From JAHRAW01 sp963693025 (GTDB taxonomy: Bacteria > Pseudomonadota > Gammaproteobacteria > Arenicellales > Poriferihabitantaceae), in NCBI GenBank assembly GCA_963693025.1, contig OY843749.1, positions 806,001 through 870,000 on the forward strand: a stretch of 64,000 nucleotides of DNA, read 5' to 3'. Below the pieces are notes generated by a model. The model searched no databases and had not been told where the DNA came from. It worked only from the letters and a program-made list of their open reading frames with translations. The position numbers and the translations under genes were made by a program. Positions 30,669 to 39,966 of this stretch are shown piece after piece. Position 1 is the first letter of the stretch. Each line of letters opens with the position of its first letter.

Positions 30669-31838
30669 TCAGCGCGCATCACTTAGCCCTTGGTGCAATA
30701 GTTTTTCTATGTCGGCGACCGTCGACGGCACCGGGTTGGTGGCGCGCGCGGCGTCGGTGTGGGCTTTGCGTGCGATGTCGGGAATTTGCGCCGACGACAC
30801 CCCCAGCGCATCCAACCCGCGCGGGATTTCCATCTGGTCCAGCAAGCCGGTCACCGCCGCCTGAAAGGTGTCAAAACGCTGCTCCGGCAACGCCATCGCC
30901 TGCGCCATCAGCGCGCCCTTTTCCGCCAACGCCTCGCGGTTGTAATCGAGCACCACCGGCAGCAGCACCGCATTGGTCAGGCCGTGATGCGTGTTGCACA
31001 CCGCCCCCACCATGTGGCTCATCGCATGCACCAAACCCAAGCCCTTCAAGAACGCGATGCCCGCCAGACACGCGCCCGCCAACATCGCGCCGCGCGCTTC
31101 GCGGTCGCCGCCGTCCTCAACCGCCGCCGGCAGCCAGCGCGTAATCAACCGAATCGCTTCCAACGCCAACGCATCGCACAACGGATGAAAGCCGCGCACG
31201 GACAACGCCTCAATCGCATGCACGAGCGCATCGCATCCGGTCCACGCGGTCAGGTTTTTCGGCAGCCCGGCGGTCAAGTCGGGGTCAAGAATCGCCAGCC
31301 GCGGCTTGTGCGCCGGATGCCAGACACAACCCTTCACGCCACGACGCGGGTCGGTCAACATCGCGGTGCTCTCGGTTTCCGCGCCGGTGCCGGCGGTGGT
31401 GGGAATGCAAATCAACGGCGCCAGACCCTCGGCGGTGACGTCCGGCGACGCCGGTTTGTCGTAATCAAAATCCCAAATGTTTCGCTCGTTGCGCGCAATC
31501 AGACTAATCGCCTTACCGGCATCCATCCCGCTACCACCGCCGATGGCAACGACGCCATCACAACCGTTATCACGAAACGCCTCCCCGCCACGAGCGGCAT
31601 CAAGGTCGGTGGGGTTCGGGGAGACATCGCTAAACAGCGCGCCATCGACACCGGCGTCTGACAACGCCGCCAATGTTTGCCCGATAAACGGCAAGTCACG
31701 GCTGTTGCGGTCGGTGACCAGTAGCGGGCGTTTTATTTCCGCTTCCGCACAAAAGGCACCCAACTCGGCAACGCGCCCGTGCCCGTAGTGAATCGGGATA
31801 GGAAAAGTCCAGTCGGCGGGGGTTAGGTAGTTGGGCAT
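30669..31838 (-). CDS. Iron-containing alcohol dehydrogenase (group III)
   Basis: 389 residues. The NAD(P)-binding signature VVAIGGGSGMDAGKAISL and IPTTAGTGAETESTAML are typical. The metal ligands are seen in TGCDALVHAIEALSV (Asp, His) and GLVHAMSHMVGAVCNTHHG (two His). It interconverts alcohols and aldehydes. It is convergent with the flavoprotein, and the 60-bp gap holds short GCTCAGCGC repeats able to pair. The dispersed repeat copy H lies behind its promoter side. Substrate unknown. Confidence 0.92.
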   Translation of the reverse strand: MPNYLTPADWTFPIPIHYGHGRVAELGAFCAEAEIKRPLLVTDRNSRDLPFIGQTLAALSDAGVDGALFSDVSPNPTDLDAARGGEAFRDNGCDGVVAIGGGSGMDAGKAISLIARNERNIWDFDYDKPASPDVTAEGLAPLICIPTTAGTGAETESTAMLTDPRRGVKGCVWHPAHKPRLAILDPDLTAGLPKNLTAWTGCDALVHAIEALSVRGFHPLCDALALEAIRLITRWLPAAVEDGGDREARGAMLAGACLAGIAFLKGLGLVHAMSHMVGAVCNTHHGLTNAVLLPVVLDYNREALAEKGALMAQAMALPEQRFDTFQAAVTGLLDQMEIPRGLDALGVSSAQIPDIARKAHTDAARATNPVPSTVADIEKLLHQGLSDAR

Positions 31839-31913
31839 TTGTAGGTTGGGTGGGGTGGGTGGGATGTTGGGATTTTATTCCATTGTGCTTGAATTTAACC
31901 TTAACCGATTACT

Positions 31914-32147
31914 CGTCATTCTCGAACGGTAGAAAAATACCAACTACCCGTCATTCTCGAACGGTAGAAAATAGGGAGCCGACAGGCGACCATATTTTCT
32001 TCGATTCGGGAATCTCCCTAAGGCTACCGTGGACTTTACCGAAGCCCGTGCCAATCTTAGGGAGATTCCCGAGGACGCAAGTGTCCGTAAGCCGCCGCTT
32101 AAAAGAAAAAGCGCGGCGGCAACGGACACTAACGCTCGAGAATGACG
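31914..32147. repeat. Dispersed modular palindromic repeat, copy H
   Basis: Two CGTCATTCTCGAACGGTAGAAAA ends in tandem, the GGGAGCCGACAGGCGACCATATTTTC module, the shared centre, and a GTGTCCG-type right arm ending CTCGAGAATGACG. Nearly identical to copies G and I. It fills the intergenic region 31839-32235 between divergent genes. The remaining bases show no other feature. Confidence 0.9.
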
Positions 32148-32235
32148 AAGTGGTGGGGAATGACTGGTTGGGGGTTACTTCCCGCCGTTTCTGCTACACT
32201 CCCCCCACAAACAACCCAACCCCCTGGAGCAACCC

Positions 32236-32496
32236 ATGAATTTAACCAAAGTCGCCAACCAAGCCGCAACCGATGCCGGTGAAGCCATTGGCGCGTCGTT
32301 GAGTGCGGGGGAGAGGGAGCGGGTGGCGGGGGTTATTGCCAAGGCGATGGAGACGGCGGTGCTTGAGGCGAGTAGTCAGCATTCGACCGCTTGCGTGAGT
32401 TGTTTGAGTCACGACCAGGATTTGGCGCATAAGATTCAAAAAGAAATTGAGCGCAAGAAGATTGGGTTGATTGCCAATCTTTCCAGTTTGCGTTGA
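32236..32496 (+). CDS. 86-residue protein with a CxxC motif, function unknown
   Basis: MNLTKVANQAATDAGEAIGA starts an all-helical protein with a mid-region STACVSCLSHDQDLAHKI, i.e. a Cys-x-x-Cys next to His/Asp, and a basic C-terminus. TGGAG is correctly placed before ATG 32236. It lies 25 nt ahead of the DsbA-like gene and is probably co-transcribed. The CxxC could be a redox or metal site. I do not recognise the family. Confidence 0.65.
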   Translation: MNLTKVANQAATDAGEAIGASLSAGERERVAGVIAKAMETAVLEASSQHSTACVSCLSHDQDLAHKIQKEIERKKIGLIANLSSLR

Positions 32497-32521
32497 ATTG
32501 TTTTTCACCGGGAATGTGGTG

Positions 32522-33310
32522 ATGAAAAGATGGATGATGTCCGCGCTCACGGCGGCGCTGATTGTTACGCCGGCTGTCGCACAGGAAACCGACGAAGCGG
32601 CGCTCAAAAAAATCGTTCAACAGGAAGTCGAGCGTTTGTTGAATAGCGAGGGCGCGTTGGATGCGGCTATTGAGCGGGGGATTGAGAATTTTATTCGCAA
32701 ACAGCGCGCCGCTTCAGAGCAGGCGCGCGCCGAGCAGCAGCGGGTGCAGGCGCGGAATTTGCGCCCCATCGACGCGCAGCGCGACCACATTCTCGGCAAC
32801 CCCGATGCGCCCGTCACGCTGGTGGAATACTCCGATTTTGAATGCCCGTTCTGCAAGCGGTTTCATCCCACGGTGGTGCGCTTGATGGCGGACAACCCCG
32901 ACCAACTGCGCTGGGTATACCGCCACTTTCCACTGGAGTTTCACAACCCCGGCGCGCACCAACAGGCGCAGGCTTCGGAGTGCGTCGCCGAACTCAACGG
33001 CAACGACGCGTTCTGGATGTATGCCGATTTGATTTACGAGCGAACCACCGCCGGCGGCAACGGCTTCCCGCTTGAAAACCTGCGCCCGCTGGCGGAGGAA
33101 ATCGGCGTCAACGGCGACGCCTTCGCCGCGTGCATGGCCGACGGCAGGATGGCGGGGCGGGTGGATGAGGACTATAAAAACGGCGTCGAAATCGGCGTGT
33201 CAGGAACCCCCGCCGGGTTTCTCATCAATGGCGCGGGCGAGGTTCGTTTCATTGCGGGGGCGTTGCCGCTTGAGGATTTGCAGGGGTTGGTTGATGCGCT
33301 TTTGCGGTAG
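32522..33310 (+). CDS. Secreted DsbA-family thiol-disulfide oxidoreductase
   Basis: 262 residues: signal peptide MKRWMMSALTAALIVTPAVA, a helical region (residues 22-75, coiled-coil-like QRAASEQARAEQQRVQARN), then a DsbA-type thioredoxin fold. The active site is ECPFCKRF in YSDFECPFCKRFHP, and the cis-proline loop is VSGTPAGFLING. It resembles the BdbD/ScsC-like DsbA branch, with an N-terminal helix that may oligomerise. It should form or isomerise disulfides in the periplasm. ATG 32522 is chosen because the signal peptide begins there. Confidence 0.9.
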   Translation: MKRWMMSALTAALIVTPAVAQETDEAALKKIVQQEVERLLNSEGALDAAIERGIENFIRKQRAASEQARAEQQRVQARNLRPIDAQRDHILGNPDAPVTLVEYSDFECPFCKRFHPTVVRLMADNPDQLRWVYRHFPLEFHNPGAHQQAQASECVAELNGNDAFWMYADLIYERTTAGGNGFPLENLRPLAEEIGVNGDAFAACMADGRMAGRVDEDYKNGVEIGVSGTPAGFLINGAGEVRFIAGALPLEDLQGLVDALLR

Positions 33311-33328
33311 GGTGGGTGTTGCGTCCCC

Positions 33329-35413
33329 CTAAACAAGCCCCAACGCTTCCTTCCGTTGACTGCTCCACGACTGGATTATTCGGTCGGCGATAATGGCGAC
33401 CAGGGCGATGCCGAGTCCGGCGACCAAGCCCAGTCCGGCGTCGGCTTTGCTGAGGGCTATGTAGACCGACTGCCCCAGCCCTTTGCTGCCGACCAGTGCG
33501 GTGATGACCAGCATTGCCAGGGCGAACAGTACGGTTTGATTGAGGCCGAGCATGATTTCCGGAATTGCCAGCGGCATTTTTACCTCCCACAGCAGTTGCC
33601 GGGGTGTGCCGCCCATGGCTTGTGCGGCTTCCACGGTTTCTTTCGGCACGTTGCGCAGGCCGTGTTCGGTGTAGCGGATGGTCGGGACAATCGCGTAGGC
33701 TATGATTGCCAGAAAGGAAGTGAACTCGCCGATTTGGAAAAACATCAGGAACGGAATTAAAATCACGAATAACGGCATGCTTTGCAGGGTGTCGTTGATG
33801 GGGCGCAGGAAGCGGGAGACGTGTTGATTGCGGCTTGCCCAGACGCCGAGGGCGCCGCCGAGCAGCACGCATACGATGACCGCCGCGAGGCACATATAGA
33901 CCGACAGCATCGCCTCCGTCCAGACGCCGGCGAACAGCATGAACAGCCAGCCGAAAAATGACAGCGCCGCCACGCGCGCGCCGCCGACTTGCCACGCCAG
34001 CAGCGTCGCAATCAGTATGAACGGCGGCCAGGGGATGGCGGTGACGCCGACATAGAGCAGCCCGCCGATGAGCGTGGCGGCGATGGCGGGCCGCCAACCG
34101 CGCCGGATGAACAGCCCGCCCGCGAGCAGGGCGACCGCGGCGGCGTAGCCCCACGCCATCGCCGGCGTGAGCGCAAACCCCCAGGAGAACGGCGAGATGG
34201 CGCCGGCAAAACCGACTTTGAGCGGCAGCAGGTAGTAGAAGAAGACGGTTTTTTTGAGGGCGTCGGTGGCGCTTGAATAGTTGGCGGCGACAAAACGCAA
34301 GCCGTCGTTGATGACCTCCGCGGGATAGACGACCCACGCTTCGGGGTAGATGCGCAACGCCGGAATGAAGACCGCCAGCGCGGTGAACGCCGCCATCAAA
34401 CCGAGCGCGGCGAGCCACGGTTTTAAGCGCTCGGCTTTGTCGAGGTGGCGGCGCTCGACGGCGCGCGCGCGGTCGGTGAAGCCCCAACTGATGCGGTCGA
34501 GCATCATCGCAATCAAGGCGATGACGATGCCCGCCAACAGACTTTGGCCAAACTGGGCTTTGCGCATGGTGCTCAGCACTTCCCAGCCGATGTCGGCGGA
34601 GCCGCCGATGATGGCGGCGATGATGACCATGCTGAGCGCCGCCATGGTGGTTTGGTTGACGCCGACCATGATGTTGGGCAATGCGCTCGGCGCTTGCACC
34701 CACCAGAAGAGTTGGCGTTTGGTGGAGCCGCACATGATGCCCGATTCAAGCACGTCGCTCGGCACTTTTTGCAGCCCCAGAATCGTGTTGCGCACCATCG
34801 GCGGGCAGGCGTAGATTGCGCTCGCCACCACGCCCACCACGGGACCGAATCCGAACAACAGCAGGATGGGAATCAGGTAGGCGAAGGTCGGCACGGTCTG
34901 CATCAAGTCCAGAATCGGTTGGACGATGCGGTTGACGCGCGCGGATTTATACGCGCCGATGGCGAGGGCGAACCCGGCGGCGATGGCGAGCGGAATGGAG
35001 ATGAACACGATGCCGAGGGTGTTCATGCTCGGCGACCAATACCCCGTGAGCGCCATATAAAAAAGCGCCAGCCCGGTGAACAACGCGAGCCGCGCGCCCG
35101 ATGAAATATACGCCAGCGTGCAAAAGCCGGCGATGGTGGCGGGCCATGGCAGCCATTGCAAAAGCCCCTGCACGCCCGCCATCGGCCAGGACAACAACCA
35201 GTTTATTGAGCGAAACAGCCACTTGAACGCGCCGATAAACCAGTCCATAAACAGGTTAATCCAATCGGCAACCGGAATAACCAGATGGGGCGGCAAGTTG
35301 CTCAACCACGCCACCTCGTCGCGCAACGCGATGCAGACGACCGTGAGCGCAATGACCCCGAGCCAGGGCGCCAGCCCGCGATATTTTTGCGCCGCTAACT
35401 TGGAGCGCATCAC
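33329..35413 (-). CDS. Glycine betaine/proline-type ABC permease, fused double-domain ProW-like
   Basis: 694 residues, roughly twice a normal ProW, with two complete permease domains in one chain. Domain 1 coupling loop is near GLQKVPSDVLESGIMCGSTKRQLFWWVQAP (residues ~215-245). Domain 2 coupling loop is GLRNVPKETVEAAQAMGGTPRQLLWEVKMP (residues ~590-620). About 14 hydrophobic segments are visible. The ATPase gene upstream ends 1 nt before the GTG at 35413; ATG at 35410 is the next codon. With ProV and ProX it forms a betaine-type osmolyte importer. Confidence 0.92.
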   Translation of the reverse strand: MMRSKLAAQKYRGLAPWLGVIALTVVCIALRDEVAWLSNLPPHLVIPVADWINLFMDWFIGAFKWLFRSINWLLSWPMAGVQGLLQWLPWPATIAGFCTLAYISSGARLALFTGLALFYMALTGYWSPSMNTLGIVFISIPLAIAAGFALAIGAYKSARVNRIVQPILDLMQTVPTFAYLIPILLLFGFGPVVGVVASAIYACPPMVRNTILGLQKVPSDVLESGIMCGSTKRQLFWWVQAPSALPNIMVGVNQTTMAALSMVIIAAIIGGSADIGWEVLSTMRKAQFGQSLLAGIVIALIAMMLDRISWGFTDRARAVERRHLDKAERLKPWLAALGLMAAFTALAVFIPALRIYPEAWVVYPAEVINDGLRFVAANYSSATDALKKTVFFYYLLPLKVGFAGAISPFSWGFALTPAMAWGYAAAVALLAGGLFIRRGWRPAIAATLIGGLLYVGVTAIPWPPFILIATLLAWQVGGARVAALSFFGWLFMLFAGVWTEAMLSVYMCLAAVIVCVLLGGALGVWASRNQHVSRFLRPINDTLQSMPLFVILIPFLMFFQIGEFTSFLAIIAYAIVPTIRYTEHGLRNVPKETVEAAQAMGGTPRQLLWEVKMPLAIPEIMLGLNQTVLFALAMLVITALVGSKGLGQSVYIALSKADAGLGLVAGLGIALVAIIADRIIQSWSSQRKEALGLV

Positions 35414-35414
35414 G

Positions 35415-36479
35415 CTAGTCCGGGGCGGCGGCGAGCGCCGACACCACCGACTGCGGCGTCACGATGCCGATGTCGTTTCCGTCGCGTTGCACAATCAGCC
35501 CTTCGGGATTGTCGGCGAATAGCGGCATCAGTTCCTCCAGCGTGGTCAGCGCATCGATGCGTTGGTTGAGCGCGGGCGTAGCCGTCTTCGTCTCGGTATC
35601 GGCGGCATCGGCGATGGCGCCGGCGGTGATGATGCGCGCGCGCGGCACATCTTTGGTGAACTCGGCGACATACGCATCGGCGGGATGAAGCACGAGTTGC
35701 GCGGGCGCGCCGACTTGCACGACCTGCCCGTCCTTCATAATGGCGATGCGGTCGGCGAGCCGCAGGGCTTCGAGAAAATCATGCGTGATGAAGACGATGG
35801 TCTTGTGCAGCAATTTTTGCAGGCGCAGGAATTCATCTTGCATCTGGCGGCGAATGAGCGGGTCGAGCGCGCTGAACGGCTCGTCCAGAAACCAGAGCTC
35901 CGGCTCCACCGCCAGACTGCGGGCAATGCCGACTCGCTGCTGTTGCCCGCCGGAGAGTTGGCGTGGAAAACTGTCTTCGCGCCCCTCCAGCCCGACCAAC
36001 TGAATGACTTCGCTCGCGCGGGCTTCGCGTTTTTGCGGAGTGACGCCCTGCACTTTGAGCGGGAAACAAATGTTTTCCAGCACGGTCAAATGCGGCAGCA
36101 AGCCGAAATTCTGAAAGACCATTCCCATCTTATGGCGGCGAAACTCGATGAGTTCCCGCTCGCTCAACTTCAACAAGTCGCCGCCGTCCATCAGCACCTC
36201 GCCGGCGCTCGGCTCAATCAGCCGTGACAAGCATCGCACCACGGTGGATTTGCCCGAGCCCGACAAGCCCATGATGACGAATATCTCCCCGGTGTGAACA
36301 TCAAAACTGACGTTGCACGCCGCGCCAATGTGCCCCTGTGCCTCAAACTTCTCCCACAAGCCGCGGGTGTCGGCGACATCTCCGTTGCCGCCGGTGAAAA
36401 ACTGCGCGGGGTCTTTGCCGTACACCTTCCATACATTGCGGCAGGATATTTTGACCGCGCGTTTGACCGCTTCCATCAT
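35415..36479 (-). CDS. proV: Glycine betaine/proline-type ABC transporter ATPase (ProV-like)
   Basis: 354 residues: ATPase domain with Walker A GLSGSGKST, Q-loop MVFQNFGLLPHLTV, signature LSGGQQQRVGIARSLA and Walker B LWFLDEPFSALDPLIR. A C-terminal CBS-type region (LTTLEELMPLFADNPEGLIV...IGIVTPQSVVSAL) in ProV/OpuA proteins senses ionic strength. The N-terminal YGKDPAQFFTGGNGD matches the ProV-specific extension. Lies between ProX and the ProW-like permease on the same strand. MM at the start leaves two adjacent start codons. Confidence 0.93.
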   Translation of the reverse strand: MMEAVKRAVKISCRNVWKVYGKDPAQFFTGGNGDVADTRGLWEKFEAQGHIGAACNVSFDVHTGEIFVIMGLSGSGKSTVVRCLSRLIEPSAGEVLMDGGDLLKLSERELIEFRRHKMGMVFQNFGLLPHLTVLENICFPLKVQGVTPQKREARASEVIQLVGLEGREDSFPRQLSGGQQQRVGIARSLAVEPELWFLDEPFSALDPLIRRQMQDEFLRLQKLLHKTIVFITHDFLEALRLADRIAIMKDGQVVQVGAPAQLVLHPADAYVAEFTKDVPRARIITAGAIADAADTETKTATPALNQRIDALTTLEELMPLFADNPEGLIVQRDGNDIGIVTPQSVVSALAAAPD

Positions 36480-36481
36480 CC

Positions 36482-36505
36482 GCCTCCGGTTGTTAAAACG
36501 GAGGC
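36482..36505 (-). other. Intergenic hairpin between proX- and proV-like genes
   Basis: GCCTCCG (36482-36488) and CGGAGGC (36499-36505) form a perfect 7-bp stem with a 10-nt loop. Placed after the binding-protein gene, it could protect the proX mRNA end and keep the binding protein in excess of the transporter. Confidence 0.55.
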
Positions 36506-36561
36506 ATCCTCATCCGTGGAGCGCCGCCGTTTTCATTTTACAACTTCACTGCGCCGCTGAG

Positions 36562-37515
36562 TTAGCGCATTGCCGCATCCACCCAGGGTTTCCAAGTCGC
36601 TTCGTTGGCGTCAACCCAGGCGGCAACCACCTCTTCAAGTTTCTTGCCGTCCTGGTCGATGGCGTTCATCATCGGAATCTGGTCGCCGTTCGTCAGGGTG
36701 TAAGCCGACATCAGTTTATGCGCCGCGGGCCATTTGTCCGACAGCCCCGCCCACGCCATCTTCTTGATATAACCGCGCTCCCAGTCGCAGTCCCAGGTGG
36801 CGTTGGGATTGACGCCGACGGAAGGGTCGTCATTGCAACCCGCGACAAAAGGCGGCAGGCTGACGTTGGCTAAATCGACCACCGCATGAACCCAGTGCGG
36901 CGCCCAGAACATAATCAGCAACGGCTCGTTGCGTGCTTCGGCGCCTTGAATTTCGGCAATCAGCGCGCCTTCGCTGCCGGCGGGCACCGAGGTGTAATCC
37001 AGCCCCCAGGCTTTGATGCGGTCCACGTTGCTCGTTCCCCAATCCGCCGGATAATCGACAAACCGCCCTTTCGGAAAAGTCTCCGCATTGGCAAACGCTT
37101 CAACGCAATCGTTCAACGCCGTGTAGTCGGGCAAGCCCGGACATTTCGCTTTCGCCGCCTTGTTGAAGAACCACGATTCAACCGGCTCAAGACCGAGGTC
37201 GCCAATCTCCTCAACGTTTCCCGACGCCAGCGCATTGTCGTAGTGCTCGCCGATGTTGGAACTCCAAATTTCCATCGTGGCGGAGAGGGTGTTGTCTTCC
37301 ATCGCTTGCAGTTGCGGGTAGTAACCGGCGGTCACGTATTCAACGTTATACCCCATTCGTTTGAGAATCTCGCCGACAACATGCGTCGAAATATGCTGCC
37401 CCGTCCATTCGTTGATTGCCAGTTTTATCGGCTCGTTGGATTCGGGAACTTGCGCGTGCGCGCCGCTCAATCCGAGCGCCGCCAGCGTGATAGCCAACCC
37501 GTGTTTTAATTTCAT
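36562..37515 (-). CDS. proX: Glycine betaine-type periplasmic binding protein (ProX/OpuAC-like)
   Basis: 317 residues, Sec signal peptide MKLKHGLAITLAALGLSGAHA. The mature protein shows OpuAC features: INEWTGQHISTHVVGEILKRMGY, DNTLSATMEIW, Trp-rich ligand-box segments (ESWFF, YPADWGTSN, FWAPHWVHAVVDL) and the C-terminal WVDANEATWKPWVDAA. Aromatic boxes bind the quaternary amine by cation-pi contacts. First gene of proX-proV-proW on the minus strand. Betaine is the best guess; choline, carnitine or proline betaine are possible. Confidence 0.92.
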   Translation of the reverse strand: MKLKHGLAITLAALGLSGAHAQVPESNEPIKLAINEWTGQHISTHVVGEILKRMGYNVEYVTAGYYPQLQAMEDNTLSATMEIWSSNIGEHYDNALASGNVEEIGDLGLEPVESWFFNKAAKAKCPGLPDYTALNDCVEAFANAETFPKGRFVDYPADWGTSNVDRIKAWGLDYTSVPAGSEGALIAEIQGAEARNEPLLIMFWAPHWVHAVVDLANVSLPPFVAGCNDDPSVGVNPNATWDCDWERGYIKKMAWAGLSDKWPAAHKLMSAYTLTNGDQIPMMNAIDQDGKKLEEVVAAWVDANEATWKPWVDAAMR

Positions 37516-37706
37516 TGGAGCATCCTCCTCAGGAGTTTATGGTGGACTGATTGCGCGGATGTTGTGTTGTTCACACCGCAACCGCGCAGTATATTACACC
37601 GTCGGCGCAATGGGAATGCCCCGCATCGGCGCGAAATTTGCCGGTTGTTGCGCCGACCGTTGCGATAGTATCATGCACCCGCTCCCCGTCAGCCCGGCGT
37701 ACATCG

Positions 37707-39038
37707 ATGACCCGAATTCTGCACCGCCACATCCACGCCAATCTGCCCGAGGCGGTGGGCGGCGAAGGTCCCTATCTGCTCGACCGCAACGGCAAGCGCT
37801 ATCTCGACGGCTCCGGCGGCGCGGCGGTGTCGTGTCTCGGGCATAATCACCCGGCGGTCGTGGAAGCGATGCGCGCGCAACTCGCGCAACTCAGTTACGC
37901 GCATACGGCGTTCTTCACCACCGAAACCCTCGAAGCGCTCGCCGAACAGATGATAGCGCACGCGCCCGACAACTTGAGCCATGTCTATTTCGTGTGCGGC
38001 GGCTCCGAGGCGATGGAAGCCGCGCTCAAACTGGCGCGCCAGTATGTCCTTGAAATCGGCGAGCCGCAGCGCGTGCATTTCATTTCCCGCCGCCAGAGTT
38101 ATCACGGCAACACCCTCGGCGCGCTCGCCATGGGCGGCAATCCGCAGCGGCGCGCGCCCTACCAACCGTTGCTAATCGACAGCAGCCAAATCGCGCCGTG
38201 CTACCCTTACCGCGACTTGGCGCCGGGCGAGTCGGAGCGCGAATACGGGCGTCGCGTGGCGGACGAACTGGAAGCGAAAATTTTGGAAGTCGGCGAGCGG
38301 CGGGTGATTGGGTTTGTCGCCGAGACCGTGGTCGGGGCGACCGCCGGCGTGCTGCCGCCGGTGGAAGGCTACTTCAAACGCATCCGCGAGATTTGCGACC
38401 GCTACGGCGTGCTCCTCATTTTGGATGAAGTGATGTGCGGCATGGGCAGAACCGGGACGCTCTACGCGCACCAACAAGACGGCATTCGCGCCGACTTGGT
38501 GACCGTCGCCAAGGGGCTCGGCGGCGGCTACCAACCCATCGGCGCGACCCTCATGGATGGCAGAATTTACCGGGCAATCGCGGAAGGCTCCGGGGCGTTT
38601 CAGCACGGGCATACCTATCTGGGACACGCGCTGGCGGCGGCGGCGGCGTTGGCGGTGCAGCAGACCATTCAGCGCGACAACTTGCTGGACAATGTTCAAG
38701 CGCGCGGCGAAGAGTTGTTTGCGCTGCTTCGCCGGCGCTTTGACGCGCATCCGCATGTCGGCGACATTCGCGGTCGCGGGTTGTTCGCCGGTATTGAACT
38801 GGTCGCCGAGCGCACAACGCGCGCGCCGTTTGCCGGCGACCTGCCGTTGCATTCCGTACTTAAACAAGCGGCGATGGACAACGGCTTAATCATCTATCCC
38901 GGCAACGGCACCATCGACGGCAAACAGGGACACCACATTCTGCTCGCGCCCGCTTTCATCTATGAGAGCGCGCAGGTGGAGGAGTTGGTGGATAAACTGT
39001 CGCGGTCGATTGACGAAGCGATTAGCCGGGTTGTTTGA
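37707..39038 (+). CDS. Class III PLP aminotransferase
   Basis: 443 residues. LDGSGGAAVSCLGHNHPAVVEAM, YFVCGGSEAMEAALKLARQY, ILDEVMCGMGRTGTLYAHQ and VTVAKGLGGGYQPIGA (Schiff-base Lys) are class III marks. Enzymes of this class act on omega-amino acids, diamines or taurine/beta-alanine-type substrates. ATG 37707 is chosen because conservation starts there (MTRILHRHIHANLPEAVGG); the frame is open upstream without conserved sequence. It is followed 43 bp later by the DUF849 enzyme, so they may act in one pathway. Confidence 0.92.
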   Translation: MTRILHRHIHANLPEAVGGEGPYLLDRNGKRYLDGSGGAAVSCLGHNHPAVVEAMRAQLAQLSYAHTAFFTTETLEALAEQMIAHAPDNLSHVYFVCGGSEAMEAALKLARQYVLEIGEPQRVHFISRRQSYHGNTLGALAMGGNPQRRAPYQPLLIDSSQIAPCYPYRDLAPGESEREYGRRVADELEAKILEVGERRVIGFVAETVVGATAGVLPPVEGYFKRIREICDRYGVLLILDEVMCGMGRTGTLYAHQQDGIRADLVTVAKGLGGGYQPIGATLMDGRIYRAIAEGSGAFQHGHTYLGHALAAAAALAVQQTIQRDNLLDNVQARGEELFALLRRRFDAHPHVGDIRGRGLFAGIELVAERTTRAPFAGDLPLHSVLKQAAMDNGLIIYPGNGTIDGKQGHHILLAPAFIYESAQVEELVDKLSRSIDEAISRVV

Positions 39039-39081
39039 GTGTTGAGCGTTAAGTACTGAGCACTGAGCGCGCCGCCATTTC

Positions 39082-39966
39082 ATGACCGCATCAAACCGCC
39101 CGCCGCTGTTGATCGCCTCGGCGCCCAACGGCGCTTACAAAACCCGACGCGACCATCGCGCGCTCCCCCTGACCGCCTCCCAACTGGCGGAGACCGCCGC
39201 CGCCGTCATGCGCGCCGGCGCGCGAATGCTCCACCTGCACGTGCGCGATGAACACGGCAAACACACCCTCGCCGCCGCCGCCTACCAAGCCGCCATCAAA
39301 GCAATCCGCGCGCGAGTCGGCGACGACCTGTTCATCCAAATCACCAGCGAATCAGCCGGCGCCTACACGGCGAAACAACAACGCCAAGCCATAGACGCAA
39401 CCCTGGCCGCCGGCATCGGCGCCGACGGCATCTCCATCGCACCCCGCGAATTAATCCGCGCACCGGAGGATGTGATGCCCGCGGGCGACTTGTTACAACG
39501 CATCCGCCAAGCCGGCGTGCTGGTTCAATACATCCTATATTCCAACGACGACATCGCCCGCTACCACGCCCTGCTGAAACAAAACATCATCCCACCCAAC
39601 GGCCACGCGATATTGCTGGTCATCGGCAAACAAAAAGAACCCAACTCCCTCCACCAAATGACCACCACCCTACCCACCCCAATCAACTGGATGCTATGCG
39701 CCTTCGGCCCCCAAGAGTTCAACCACCTAACCCAAGCCACCAACCTCGGCGGGCATGTTCGTGTTGGTTTTGAAAATAGTCTTCATTTACTGACGGGCGA
39801 AGTGGCCGCTGATAACTGTCAACTTATCACTCAGTTGGTAGAGTCCGGCAACCCAACCAACCGTCCGCTGGCGGATGCGCGACAGGCGCGGGGGATTTTA
39901 GATTCGTCATTCTCGAACGATAGAAAAACAACCAACTACCCGTCATTCTCGAACGGTAGAAAATAG
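39082..39966 (+). CDS. Beta-keto acid cleavage enzyme (BKACE, DUF849) with repeat-encoded C-terminus
   Basis: 294 residues. The N-terminus PPLLIASAPNGAYKTRRDH, the metal-binding MLHLHVRDEHG (His-x-His) and GADGISIAPRELI, followed by GHVRVGFENSLHLLTG, are BKACE hallmarks. These zinc enzymes condense acetyl-CoA with beta-keto acids (e.g. 3-dehydrocarnitine) and split them. Residues 275-294 (SSFSNDRKTTNYPSFSNGRK) and the TAG stop come from dispersed repeat copy I, so the native 3' end was replaced by the repeat. Nearby betaine uptake makes carnitine-type catabolism possible; this is inference. Confidence 0.9.
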   Translation: MTASNRPPLLIASAPNGAYKTRRDHRALPLTASQLAETAAAVMRAGARMLHLHVRDEHGKHTLAAAAYQAAIKAIRARVGDDLFIQITSESAGAYTAKQQRQAIDATLAAGIGADGISIAPRELIRAPEDVMPAGDLLQRIRQAGVLVQYILYSNDDIARYHALLKQNIIPPNGHAILLVIGKQKEPNSLHQMTTTLPTPINWMLCAFGPQEFNHLTQATNLGGHVRVGFENSLHLLTGEVAADNCQLITQLVESGNPTNRPLADARQARGILDSSFSNDRKTTNYPSFSNGRK

